DNA from: Sipunculus nudus
Lineage: Eukaryota > Annelida > Sipuncula > Golfingiida > Sipunculidae
Length of the DNA: 64,000 nt
Assembly: GCA_026874595.1 (NCBI GenBank)
Contig: CM049307.1
Location: 49,687,178 to 49,751,177, forward strand
Direction: 5' to 3'
The notes under the pieces were generated by a model, which was given only the letters and a program-made list of their open reading frames with translations, was not told where the DNA came from and searched no databases. Positions 47,857 through 60,685 of this stretch are shown here, one piece after another. The translations under genes were made by a program, and so were the position numbers. Each line of letters begins with the position of its first letter. Position 1 is the stretch's first letter.

Positions 47857-48780
47857 GAAAAATATGTCATTTTAGCACACTGTATGTCAATTGGGCACAA
47901 ATCGTATCTGTTAGGCCGTTAATCTTCTAACACAATATTCAGGGAGGATCTGGGCAAATATTCTTCGGAACCAGAAATTAGGTCATGATGACGTATATGT
48001 AACAAGCTACTGACAAGCATCATGATTCGGAGCACCTAGAGAATGACACGATGGGCACAAAACGTTTGAACCTATAAACGTCTATTGAATAATCCAGGGA
48101 GGTCCTTCACAACTCTCTTTTGAATCTTGAATTCAGGTTTCTGTGACACAAAAATCTTAATGCTATAGGGAAAAAAGACATGATTTTAGTAATGTGAAAA
48201 TAAGATGGGCACAAAGCATAACAGTTGGACCTCCTTTTGACTTAAAATTCAAGGAAATTTTTTGCATATCTCCTTCAAGGCATGAGATAAGCACATAATG
48301 TTCTATATTCTGTGAAGTACCAGCCGAAACCCTAATTTCTGAGCACCCAGAAAGTCAGACATTGCCATAGTCTTAAATGGTGGACCAAGAAACGTGATTG
48401 TAATGTCCCTTGGACAACTAAATAAGGTCACTGTGACTATATTCTGTGGGCTATGTGATAGAACATGACTTAAGCACCCTATTAGTCCGACGGGCACAAG
48501 GGTAACGGTTGGACTAGGAAACTTAATTTAATTATGACCCAGGAAGGCCCTGTACAATATTCTTATAAACCCTAAATAAGGTGACTGTGGCCCGTATTCT
48601 ATGAGCATTGCACCAGATGTTTTAGATGGAAAAAAGTCGTAGCAGTTGGACATATAACTTAGCAGCTAGGGAGTTCTTCTTGGAAACCCTAAATCAAGTA
48701 GCTTCCAAGGCCTATGGACAAAACGCCTGATTTTGAGCTCTCGTAAAGTCATTCCGTCCATTGTTTAAGGTTCCTTCCGA
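47857..48780 (+). repeat. Second array of the 150-160 bp repeat (start of copy B)
   Basis: The same phrases as in 39331-40230 recur in the same order (CACTGTATGTCAATTGGGCA at 47880, CAGGGAGG near 47940 and 48098). The hairpin head and the first two units are missing, so the duplication break lies inside the array. Confidence 0.8.
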
Positions 48781-51700
48781 AGAATTTTCATCAGATCATA
48801 AAAGTAATAATTACTATATGCAGCCCTTATATGGGCCTGACGGGGCACTTGCTCTAACTATTAATTTTGCCATTTTTTAATTGACGGTTCTTCGTTGGTT
48901 GCAGGATTGTAGTCTCTCCGATTTACATTTCCATTTCCATTTCATTCAACAATCAGCAAAACAATCAAGCTCAGCTCATTCCATTAGTTATAACAATGAG
49001 CCCAATAATTAAGTTTTAGTTACTGACACAACAGTGTCTCCAAAATAAGGTTTGTGAATCAAAGACAGCTTGTGTAGAGGACATTCACCTAATAAAATGA
49101 GAGTTTAAATACACTTGTTCTTTTCATCACATCAGTGTCTTGGAAAGAAATTTTTTGTAATTAACCTGATTGATCAATACTTTATGTAGCGTTTACACCA
49201 GTAAACCTGCCAGTCTTAAATCAAAGGCGTAAAGTATAATAGAGTTTTCAGTAAATGTTACCATTTATTTCTGTAAAAAGTGAATAATGTAATATCCATC
49301 AGGAAAAACTAAATACGGAGCACTCTATTTTTGACTGTATTTTCAAGATCTTTCTGAAAGCCAACTCTACTGAAAAGTCACAGATGATCTTTTATGTTCC
49401 TTCAGATTTTTATGGTTTCCTATGTAACACGCAGACCAAGGAAATGTCCAAATATTATATCATCACCCGTTTTGTTTGCAAACGGAACACAGCACAAAAA
49501 CTACTCAGAATACACCGGAATTGAGCAAAAAATAATAGGGAATTTCTTTTCCAGTAGTGAATCATATATTCAACTTGAGATCAGAGAGCAAAGGACAGAC
49601 AACATGGTTACCTGCTCGATTTATTTTCATACATTTTTGTGTTCAATTTATACTAATTGTTATTACTCTTTGAAACAAGATGCCATCCATATTTGTTTAC
49701 CATCATGCTTACCCTCTTTACCTTCATACATCACATGCAACGGTCTACGAAATTTAGACTTTGACCAGCTGATGAAATATCTTATATACGAAGGCCTGCT
49801 ACAGAAGATAATGGGGACTAGGCGATCCACCTTTAGGCTATGATGATTGGCAGTCAACCTCGCCATTTAAATAAAATATAAGGGGACGTGACAGACGAGT
49901 CCCCCTTACTCGCGTAATGTAACAGGGGCCTTAATGTAGTTCTAGCAGTCCTTACCGCAGTTCTAGTAGTCCTTACGGCAAACAAGGGATCTGATCAAAT
50001 GACTGAATATCTAGAGCTGCGGAGCACCTTGACCTCCTCTTTAAGCAGAGTGCGTTGACCGACCCATTAGCCTGATAGAGTAGGCAGAGGATCAGAGGGC
50101 CAGGGCAAATATCCTCAGTTCTGTAAAGGAGTAAAACGAATGCCTGTAAGCTGTGTCGTTTTGAAAGGGTGAGTGGAATGGTGTGATAAAGACCTTTCTT
50201 AAATCCTAGGTCAATGCAATAGAAAACAGTGTGATTTCTTGCGATATATATCGATCGATGCCAGACGAATCCGAAAGGAATTATCTATGACTCCGTTAAA
50301 AACCGATACGACTGTCCTTTACCCGGGCAGGTATCAATACAATTATTGACGACTCCAGGAAGAATCAGGCAATCAAGGACTATAACAAAAATCGACATCC
50401 AGATCAATAGTTTTGTCCATAACATAAAACAAATACGGCAAAATTAATGTTTCATCCACCAGTCTTATTAATTACCATCGCATAATAGTGAAGCTCAATT
50501 CCAATTTCTACCGTTTCAGGTATATGAATGCTAGATAATTCGTGAATCCTTGCACATGAACAATATAAATCACATTTATATTTAGTATTTCTTTTACAAA
50601 GGAATAAATATTCCATTTAAGTAAGTTGGGTATATTTAAACTGTCCTCTTAACACAAGTTTGCAAAGATAATTTACACCATGTAGGTAAAATTTGCTATT
50701 TTACTATTTGATTTCAGCCTGTTAAATGGGTTTGAATGTTGAGGAAAAGAATAGCCTAGAACTCAGATCAATCGGAGTTTTGTATAGGGTAACATTTATG
50801 GGATTTCATCTTAATAATGAACACACATATAACAGTGGTTTTATTTTGATGATGAACAAGATTCCCCTTGTTTTGACATCGTGATAATATGGATCGTTTT
50901 GGTATTTCTGTAATAATTCAGTGACAAAGTTGACAGTTATGTTTCAAAGATATTTTCTGGCTTTAATGTTAACTCTTTTGATTGACGTAATTTAGTTGAC
51001 TTGTTAAAGTTCTAAGATAATATATACATATGTAAAGAGTATATATCTGTAAAGAATATATTAACCAAACGGCCCATCTCATTACTTGGAATAAGGTGTA
51101 GGTGTCTTGTAACTCACACTCCTATAACAACGTTAAGACCCCTTTAGTGTTTTTTTTATCTTAAAATTACGTTCTTCGACATTGTCATCAGTGGATGGCA
51201 TTTTGACATGATAAGCCGTGATGAATAATAAATCTGTTCTGTCCAAAACTGTTTTACAAAAGACTCAGGTGCAGTGAAGGTAGTTAATTTCATAGGACTA
51301 CATGCTGAGATAAAAACACAAAGCAGCTCTTCACTGTCATGGCCGTGTTAAATTCACAAATGAGTACGCCTTCTGGGGGTTCTTCTTTGGTATGATACAG
51401 CAAAGGGGATAATAACACACCGTGGCCCGCAGGTATCATAGACACCAGGCTTGGTAACATCATAATATAAAATAGGAAGAAGGGTGCGCTACTGCCTTGA
51501 CTTTGAATGGGTCTGAAACCGAAATGGGATTCTGTAGATGTACATACTTGGTTAAGCTAGCATCATAAATAAACGGAGGCATTTACCTCCATGAAAATCA
51601 TAAAAAGTTTTTGCTTCGTGATAGCATACGGATCTTAAGAGTCTTCTCTGACATATACCATACCTAACTGTAAATGATCTGTCTAACCCATAATATTCCA

Positions 51701-53002
51701 ACAAAGACATTATTTTGTTTGTATATTCTGGATAAGTGATAATAAATAATTTAAGTAATGAAGTGAAATAATCATTTTCAATAAAATGTGTATTATCTCA
51801 CGCTATTCATGTTGACTGAATACTAACGTTAACAAGCATACCATCCAGGAACACGGATATGCTATCTAAAATTCACCTGGTTTTGTTTACATTGTCGTGG
51901 ATCTATGTGTGAGTAAACACCAATCTGCCGGTAACCGTATACCAGAACAAGACAGCTTGACCAGTGGTTCAAGCATGCACGACAACTCCCAAACAGAGGA
52001 AAACTGAAAGAAGAAACACAGAAGACACATCGTTGAAGCTTAACAAATCATGATTTGTGAGTTTGCGCAGTACGGCCACACGGTGGCGTGCGCAGCATAT
52101 TTATATTTAGCGCCACTGATCGCGCCAGAAGCAAGATTTTTTTAAACCCGTCCACAGGATTTACCAAATTTTTTAGAACGAAATATTGGCCAAATATTTA
52201 CGTAGGGCACACTATATTTCAGTGTATTTTTCAACAATGACCAAGCGTTGACAAAAGGGTCGATTTTCAATATGTTGCACTTATAAAAAATACAGTGTGT
52301 TCTTCATTATAACTGACAACAGTGCCAGAATAACTGAGCGTTCCATGAACCGATTGCTATAATCCTCCAGGTACATCATATAATACATTTGGGGGTCTGT
52401 TCTGGTGTCTTGTTGCGAAGATTGATTTACATCTGGTGTGGTTTAGCCGTCGAATTCTCATAAGAGAGGATTAGAAACTTTCATATGGCCTTCATAGTTC
52501 CTCAAAACACAAGCCACGTGGGGAGGTTATACAACATGGAGTTATATTTCATAGCACTAAAGCTTCTCAGACTTCGTTCACATACACTTTACCCGTAATG
52601 TTACATGTTGTGCTCAGGTTTTCAGCGGTTTATTGGCTTCCGTGGAGACTCCCCATTTACAAGGTGTTCCGTCTGGGAGTTAGACAAGCCCAGCACGCCG
52701 TCAGACGATTTGATTGTGTGTAAGCTCAAGGCTAGTAGAAAGATCAATTTCAGATATCATTATTCCTTCTTCTAGCGGTCAGGGACAAGACCCCAACATA
52801 TGTATAAGCGCAGTTTTTCAGCTGTCAAGCAAACTGACAACATTATATGTCTAGCGGTCAACTTTCAGGATGTACATATGGGACACGTTCTGCCCTGTAT
52901 TGGTGTTTCTGAGTGAACGTTAAATGTATATGAACAGTATAATAGTACAACAGTAAAATAATCACCTCTAAGGCCTATAGACAAAAGGAGGTATGCATGC
53001 CC

Positions 53003-53070
53003 GGCTTCTGTGGCTCAGGGTTAGAGCGCAGGACTCAAAGCCGGGAGATCGTGAGCTCGAATATCAGCCA
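53003..53070 (+). repeat. tRNA-like sequence (SINE head or tRNA pseudogene) in copy B
   Basis: GGCTTCTGTGGCTCAGGGTT opens a tRNA-like fold: a 4-bp acceptor GGCT/AGCC, a perfect A box (TGGCTCAGGG) and D-stem GCTC/GAGC. The B box is degraded (AGCTCGAAT) and the anticodon and T stems do not pair well, so it is not a working tRNA gene. It is followed by (GA)n. Copies A and C of the surrounding duplication have AT microsatellites here and no tRNA-like block, so it was inserted in copy B alone. Confidence 0.55.
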
Positions 53071-54370
53071 AGAGAGAGAGAGAGAGAGAGAAGTAAGAAT
53101 CTAGCATGTATGAGTATTGTAATCCATTTTGGAATTCTAGCAATAATTACAAACGTCAACTTCCATTAACTTTGAATATTTTCTTTTAAATTTACTGGTA
53201 AAAATAAAACCAATTTCTTCGAACCATCAGCTTGGCGAACAACTCGCTAAACCTATTGTTATATCTGACACAGCAATAAAACCGCAAGTGACGGCTGGAG
53301 GTTATCTTGAGGTTGAATGATGCGAACAGATTTTTCTCTTCAACCAATGCCTCCTAAGCAAATCAGCGAACAGTTATATGCTGTAGTTTTATTTGATTAC
53401 ATCTGGACTAATACCTGTTTAAATCTATTTTCTCCATGACACCTGGTGCAGAATCAACTGATATCCACCTTTACTTTAGCCTTTCCCCACACACGAAAAC
53501 CGACTGGTGCTGCTAATAATATTTACGGTAAACAGCTTTAGTTTGCATCGAATTAGCCATCACATGTTCAATGAAAAACAGAAATTAATGCTACAAATTA
53601 TAATATAATTATAGTCACAGGTAAATGTAACACGTGTCTCTGTGGAATATGTCATCGAACAATCGCTGTTTATGAGAGAGATGTCTTGAACGTCATTATA
53701 ACCTGTACAGTTATGCTATACATCCACTCCACAGGGAAACTGAAGCAGCAAGGGCCAACAAAGAACCGCTTTTGAATAACCTTGCATTAGCACAGAACAG
53801 TTTGTGGAAAGATTTTGTCTGAGGCAATAACCAGAGCCTGTGAAGTAGTGTAAACTAATCAAGCATGATGTATGAGTGACGCGATTTTGAGAGAGTCGAG
53901 GCTTGTACATTATTGCCCACATATTTCTATCACAAATGTTGTATATTCCCCGCCATTTGAGCCAGCTTCCATAGACCTAGGGAAGGTCCCCTTCCCAGTA
54001 TGTGAAAAGTATGAGTTACAATGACATTCCTTTTTTTCGCACATGATGAGGTAAAACAAACTTATAAGTTGCCTGGTCTATTCAAAATTATGCAATAGGT
54101 ATAAACGGCCGGTCGTTTTATTTATAAATGAAATAAGGTCATTTTCTTTATTTAATACCGTGTTTAATGCGAGTGTTTTTTTAATACTGTAAGTCAAAGG
54201 TCTGTCCTATTGTCTAAAGAACAAGATTGCTTCCAGTGTAAGGTGCAGTGCGTTGTTACCAAAAGGGTTATAGATATGACTAAGTATCCCTTGAAGGCTA
54301 TCCTAACAGCCGACAGACCAGCAAGCACACCTGTATAAATTAATCGTACATATGCATGATATATCTGATG

Positions 54371-55166
54371 TAAAGATGCGAACCGCACCTGCCCGGTCCA
54401 CAATTTTTGCTGGACCATACAGGACCGGAATTGATAAGTTCTGCTGTTGCTGAATTTGTTTTATGTGAAAGGTTTCAACCTGCAGTTCATGTTTTGAACA
54501 ACAACAAGGAATCTTTTAAACAACAAACTCCTTAACCATAATACATGAACACGAATGGTATTTCAGGACCTTTGGAGGCGAGCCGGAGTTTTCAGACTCC
54601 AAAAAAAAGCTGAAAAATGCGAAGCCATTTAGTTTATGTTAGCTCATACGTAGTTTTGACGGGAGTGGGCATAATCCAGACAAAATTTTATATGGGCACA
54701 TAAAATTCTTGAATATGGAGAAAACTCATTTGCCTTTGTGTCAACTTCTACTTAACCGTAAATCCGGAGAGCTCGGCCACTGAGTTTCCCCAAGGGCCAC
54801 CTTCAGATGCATGAAAATGCGGACGACTCATCAATCTTTAGTGAGAACATATTTCTGGGTTTTATAACGGAGGGCCATCGTTATGAGTTATCTGTGGCAA
54901 GATATAAAAAAAATGCCGAAACTTGTAATTATAGTAGGCATTCTTATTATATTCTGGTAATTTATTGAAGCAAGTATGTCCTACTAATAGGTGTTACTTA
55001 TACCCATACTGTTATCCGTATTCCAGTGATAAACCGTGTGAAATAGGGATTTTTTTACATGTCTATCTTTAGTACCGGGCCACCTTCAGCTGGACCGGAT
55101 GGGGACCGGAGCGCTGCTGAGGAGGACCACCCAGAGGCGATGGTCCGGATCCTTTCCGCACCTCTA
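54371..55166. mobile_element. hAT-type non-autonomous element in copy B (796 bp)
   Basis: The right end, read inward on the minus strand, is TAGAGGTGCGGAAAGG. The left end TAAAGATGCGAACCGC is its decayed partner. Sites outside are ATCTGATG (54363-54370) and ATCTGTTT (55167-55174), a 6 of 8 match for an 8-bp duplication. Multiple ACCGG/CCGGT and TGGACC words lie near both ends. It interrupts a dispersed repeat that resumes at 55175. The same element occupies the same site in copy C (from 60686). Confidence 0.65.
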
Positions 55167-55174
55167 ATCTGTTT

Positions 55175-56100
55175 GGTCTGATCCATCTTGTGTGTTACCC
55201 TGAACTGTCGGTCGACCCTCGGAGCTTGTGTCAACATACGGAGATGTCAACATGATACAGACTGCCGTCATATCCATCAACTGCTATTCAAATATTTCAT
55301 CAATAGGAAATGATAACTGACTGATTAAAATTTAATGTGGAGAAATTTGTGTATTGCCGGAGTAAAGATAAACTCATGATGCACTATGACACCAGAAAAT
55401 TAATCTCTCTGTAATTTATGATCACATCTTATGTTTTATGGAAGTGAAATGATAGGTGTATCGTTGCCAAAGGATATCAGAACTTAATATAAAATGATGA
55501 GCGAGCTAGTTAGCTGATTAACATGATCATCCGTGACAGAGGGAAATTAATTTCAACAATAAAGTGATGATTAGATTTTGTTTTGTTTTCCATAGGGATA
55601 GTAAGGATTAATGGCAGAATTTCGATTAACCTTATCATATCTAACTCACTTTCAATGTTATAAACAGAACAATTCATCGGTAACTTTTGGTAATGTTATT
55701 TCTATGGTAAACTCTAAATTTAATCATGCTGGTTCAATACCAAGAATTGACCTGAAAGCATCCTTACTTTATTAAGTAATTTGTTAGCATTTGCAAATCA
55801 TTCTATTAACATTATCAACGACGGAAATTATGATTAACACAACCTTGATGTCGTGTTATAAACTTGCATAGATTTTCACAAAGTCACATTTGATATCATG
55901 TGGCAACGGTCTTACTTTACTTTGCTGTGGTTTGACATATAACTCATCAAGAGTTGAAGAAAATCAAATGTTTCTAACATCAGCCATTTACACGTCTTTC
56001 AGTTCCCTTCCTCCAACGTATAAAAATATGATGGATCGTTACACCTTCTTTTTACTTGACATCACCACCCGGCCTTACTCGACGCAAGAGTGGGAATAAA
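55175..56100 (+). repeat. 1-kb repeat arm, right, plus orientation, more diverged
   Basis: It follows the hAT-type element that interrupts it. Landmarks shared with the left arm include GTCAACATGATAC near 55244, CCGTAATTTAT against CTGTAATTTATG, GTGAAATGATAGG against AATGAAATGATCG, and GATGGATCGTTACACC. It ends near GAGTGGGAATAAATC. Confidence 0.7.
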
Positions 56101-56149
56101 TCATTGGATAAATACCCCTTGCTCATCAGTGAGATTTTTAATTTTATAA

Positions 56150-56440
56150 TAACATACAAGATCATGTCGTACAGGCTTTATTCAGTGCATTCATTGAATT
56201 GGTTAGTCCATTTATTGATTGTCAGGTGTACTCATAAATACACGTTCAAACAGCCAAGCCCCTTCAGGTATTAAATTCTTTTGACGTCAATATCTTAACT
56301 TATATATGCCTTGTAAGATGCGAGAGTGTATCCAATGGCCAACGTGCAGTGGGCCTAATTAAATTCACAAGAATGCTTATTCGGACAACGCGAAAAAAAC
56401 ACAAAGCATTTTGCGACCAGCCTTTCTTCAGCTCATTCTC
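56150..56440 (+). repeat. Partner of the 46515-46757 block
   Basis: It has the same landmarks as 46515-46757, followed by unrelated sequence from about 56445. Short open frames in 55890-56546 (65-72 codons) show nothing recognisable. Confidence 0.75.
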
Positions 56441-56519
56441 ATTTGGTGAATATTTTACCCATTTTGACGGTTTTCATTTTGAGAGCTTCTTATTTTATGT
56501 ATGGGTTGTGCGGGTTTAT

Positions 56520-57310
56520 AAGTGGGTTATAGTGACCCGTCTATAGCAGGTTATTTTCTTCGTTTTTTTCCATGTTTTGTCCACCTCTGCACACTACCGA
56601 ATGCCCGGTCTCATCTTACCATTTATGGATATAATCCATGAAAAATAGTTCAATAAATATGCTTAGAAATATGAAATAGGTTGTACAGTGATTGATCTGT
56701 ACAGTTACCATAAAAGGTGATATTTCCGGTAATATTTTTTTCCATTTAATTTTTGTTATCCTCAAATCAAATGTAACAAAATGTTTATATTTAAAATTAT
56801 TAGATTCCATAAAATGATACATACAATTACCATTTCAACCGTCTTACAAATACCAATCTTAGCCAGCAGACATTTCGATGAACGTTGTCAGTCTGGGTAT
56901 CATATTAGAACAGCTTGTTTAATGTATTTCTTTTCTTCAGTACAGGCCTTAAAAGCTGTCTTTTTTTAACTAGACAGCAGGTCCATATACTGAAAAGGAA
57001 AGATTTTGCGGCATGAGGGTCCATCATTAACTAAAAGCTACATGTGTTTACCCGTTCAGTTACATAGAGTATAATTTATCAGTTGACAAAACAATTAGAC
57101 AGCATCACATATGCGATTATGCATTAGTATTAACCTTATAAAAAAACACTTATCACATAATAGTGATAAATGAAATTAATGTTACATTTTTGTCAAGATT
57201 CAAAGAAAGCATAAAGCATCTTAGTTCACATATCCCGACTGAGTCTCGGTGTGCTTTATATGTTAGCTTGGACCGAAAAAAATGGACCGATTTCTCATGA
57301 CGAGATTGGA
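56520..57310 (+). repeat. Duplicated block, partner of 62805-63770
   Basis: GTGGGTTATAGTGACCCGTC (56522) matches 63183. TTTCCGGTAATATTTT (near 56725) matches 63408. The part with GTTACATAGAGTATAATTTA (57059) matches 63477. The piece AGCAGGTCC (56988) with the following 340 bp matches 62810-63130 and, in part, 63475-63770, so that part exists three times. Confidence 0.82.
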
Positions 57311-57895
57311 AGCTCCAGGAAACGTGGAAATGACCTTTGTAGTGCTTCATGACACAGGACACATTGGAAGGTAATAAACAATGTAGTTATATTTTTGGGG
57401 GCTATACGATTTGTAGTCTTCTCAGACTTTGCTCACATGAACCCGTAATCTAATATGTTGTGTACAGATTTTCGACAGTATATTGGCTTCGCTGGAGACT
57501 GTCCATTTAAATACGTTATGTCTCGGACATAGGCAAGCCCAGCACGCAGTCAGACGATCTGATAGTGTATCAGCTCAAGGCTTGGAGAACGATCAATTTT
57601 AAGGTATCATCATTATTCCTTTTTCGAGCGTTCAGAGACAAGTCCCCGACGTACCAATAAGCGCAATTTTCCAGTTGTCAAGCAAAATGACAAAACCCTA
57701 TGTCTAGCTGTCTACACAGGACGTACATATAGGACTCGTTCTGTCTCGTATACATGTGTCAGAATGAACTTCAAAGCTAAGAAAACAACAGACAAGAGTA
57801 GGTATGCATCCTATTCAAAGGAAAAATAGGAACCGAACGGTATAATCGTTGAATCCGTGCCTTGTCACTCTAATGTATTTTCTTATAATTCCTCT

Positions 57896-58735
57896 TTATA
57901 CAGGAACATTGCATTTTCAGAATTTTCATCCATACACACACGCACACACAGCCACGCGTATATGCGTACAAGTGAGGACCTTGCTTTCACACTATACTTC
58001 CGAGGACGAACAGTTCTGCTTGAGTTAGCAAGAAGAGCCCTTGAAATCGTAAACACTTAGGGTACGCATGTGTCCTAGCACACTTTTTTTAAAGTAAACG
58101 GCTGGTTAGAATAGAGAACGATGTGTGACTCAGTGCATAACTTGAGAGGACAACTTGCGAGGACTTTCAGTTGATGTCATGTCTTCGTGTCATAGAGAGG
58201 ACCTACATATCAACTTATCAAGCACGCTTGTGTTAAACATATATATATATATATATACCAAGCTGCTTACAGTTTTTCTTGACAGATCAGAGGGTATACC
58301 TATCATGTAGATAAGAAAATCTTTTGTTATTGTTTTTGTTGTTTTCTGTTAACTCCTTGTAATATAAGGTTCTAATTCTAAGTTCTAACGATCTTTATAA
58401 AATCTGATACCGCTAAGCAGGTTGATTAACCAGTTTAAACATATTATCGAGCACCCCGCTTACACACACACACACTTTTCTAGCCATCTTGCAAAGCTCT
58501 CAATAGATCGCGCTGTCACATACACACAAAACAAATTTCAAGCAAAACGTTCTTTCTGAGGACTTGCAAGAAACTTCCCAAGCATAGTTTTCTCGGATTT
58601 TTAAATGCTTTAAAAATGTTTAACAGCTTTTCGTTTGCGAGGACCAATGTGTAGAAGAACAAGTCCTCTCGAGTTTGTTGTGTAATCAATATCGTGTCCT
58701 CTTAAGTACGGTTATTCAAACACACCATCACACAC
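57896..58735. other. Copy-C-specific insertion with GAGGAC words and CA repeats at both ends
   Basis: This block is absent from A and B at the same place. It has CA-rich ends (57932-57956 and 58722-58740). GAGGACTT-type words occur in both orientations (57973, 58150-58165, 58557, 58640, 58662, 58696), and (AT)n lies at 58237-58257. The mirrored words suggest a transposon with subterminal repeats, but no clean terminal repeats or target duplication were found. Confidence 0.45.
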
Positions 58736-58750
58736 ACACATATTATATAT

Positions 58751-58798
<48 letters not shown>
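58729..58798. repeat. (CA)n-(AT)n compound microsatellite in copy C
   Basis: CACACACACA runs into ATAT with a few interruptions and is followed by GAGAGAGAG. The same AT-then-GA order stands in copy A (44404-44450), so the microsatellite predates the split of A and C. Confidence 0.95.
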
Positions 58799-58800
<2 letters not shown>

Positions 58801-60685
58801 AGGGAGAGAGAGAATGTATGTGAGAGTGAGGAAGAGGGAGGGGACAACTAAGAATCTAACATGCATGAGTATTGAAATCCATTTTGAAATCTTAACAATC
58901 ATTACAAACGCCAACTTCCGTTAACCTTGAATTATTTTCCATTGCATTTACTGGTAAACAAAAAACTTTTTTTTTCTTCGATTCTACAGCTAGGCGAACA
59001 ACTCAATAAATTCATTGCTATATCTAACACAGCAATGATAGCGCCATTGACGGTTGGAGGCCGTCTTTTATGATGCGAATAGCTTTTCTTTTTCCACCAA
59101 TGCCAGCTAAGGAAAGCAACGGACCATTGGGGGTTATATACTTTTTTGATAACTTTGGGACTTATACCTGGTAAATCATATTTTTCCTGTGCCACCTGAT
59201 ATGCAGTGAATTAACTGACATGCACTTTGAGAACTATTCACTTTTACTTTAAGCCTTTCCCCAAACATAAAATCCGACTCGTGCTTCTAATAGTATTTCC
59301 GGTAAACAGAATAAGTCTGAATCGCTTGTTATAAGAGAGAAGTCTAGAACTTTATATCTTTACAAATGGGCTCGACATCCTCTCAACAGGGAATACCGAA
59401 GCAGCGAGGGCCGGCAGAGTACTGCTTTTTATTTAATAATTTGTCCGATGGAGTCCAGTAGTAAAAACTCATGAAGCATCATAGATTACTGACGAGATGT
59501 TGATAGATGTGTATTGGGAGAGGTGTATATTCACCGCCAGTATTTTATGCTAGCATCCAAGGACCCAGAGAAGATCCCAGTTCCGGCATGTTGAAAGTAT
59601 ATCGAGTTACTATGGAATCCCTTTCTTCACACATGATGGGTGCCATGTGGAAGGTTTATTCGAAATTATGCAATAGGTTTAAGTGGCAGGTCGTTTTTAT
59701 TATAGATAAGAAAAGGTCAGTTTCTTTAGTCAACACTTCCAATGAAAGGCAGACGAATGTCTTCAATTGTCGAAAGGGCAACATTGCTTCCATTATAAGG
59801 TGCTTTTTGTTACAAGAATCTTTAACGTTAATGTATTAACCCATATGCTATGAACTCGACATGTTCTTTTTAATATGCGCAGCAATAGAAGGCTGCTAGT
59901 ACTTAACTACGGGATTTTAAATATTGCTGAATGGGCATCCAGAAATAAAGCGACATTACAATAAGAGGTAATTAACCCCTTAATAATTATAAATGAACTG
60001 ACTCTGCAGTATTAATGCCGGGTAATAATGGCCTGTTTGAGGAATCCTTCACGTTTATAAACACAGGTGAAATTTAACTGGCAACAGTAAATCTTTGTTA
60101 TAAGTGACTGTTAGGAAAAATAGATGGCAGAGCTGAGAAAGAAGCCTGAATTAGTCAGAATTCCCTACAGGGCATACTTATGTGGTTTAAGGCAAGCTCG
60201 CCAATTGTTCATTTTTACATTGGTACAGAATGACAAAATGTCCAGTGAATATGATAAATTACTCAAATAAATACTTTTTATCGAAGTCTATATGGAAAAT
60301 GAACCTGTGTTCTCAAATATAAATTAATTTTCAGTGTTACATTATCATTAATAAATCTAGACAGCTCACGGACATCATTTACTTGGTAGAAGTTTCTGAT
60401 TCAATTGTACTTTCTTCATTTGAATTTCTGTGGGTCAAACATGTATGCGTCCAATGTCAAAAGACAGAAGTCACTCACATCCTGGGCGTTTCATGGGCAT
60501 TTTACATTAGAGATGGTACATACAGATTATACAGAAAAATGAGGTAATAGCCATATAGCAGAATGATATTCAATCAACATTAGTGAGTTGTCTTTGAAGG
60601 CGTTCCCGGAAACTGGAGTCCCCTAACAGCCGACAAAAACAAACACCACTGCATACATAAATTTACATATTCATAGTATCTGTTG

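Larger units (their letters stand above)
47857..54370. repeat. Segmental duplication unit, copy B
   Basis: Copy B is in the same orientation as A. It has a private insert of about 265 bp at 50225-50490 and the tRNA-like block at 53003. It lacks about 1 kb present in A (45500-46420) and C (59850-60580); the join is near 54285. A 149-codon open frame (49394-49843) exists only here. The matching part of A is broken by stops and indels, so it is not credible as a gene. Confidence 0.92.
57315..60685. repeat. Segmental duplication unit, partial copy C
   Basis: C covers the right half of the unit (equivalent to 43795-46510). It begins near CTCCAGGAAACGTGG and keeps the order of A, including the stretch lost from B (AGACAGCTCACGGACATC against AGACAGCTCAACTACATC). 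It carries a private insertion of about 840 bp (57896-58735). A 110-codon frame at 59507 has no ATG start and is not kept in A or B. Confidence 0.88.

Noticed and set aside
49394-49843. 149-codon ATG frame in copy B
   Set aside because: The matching part of copy A (about 40805-41230) has stops and indels. The peptide has no known domain, and the frame exists by chance in one copy only.
59507-59839. 110-codon frame in copy C
   Set aside because: No ATG at the start and no conservation of frame in A or B.
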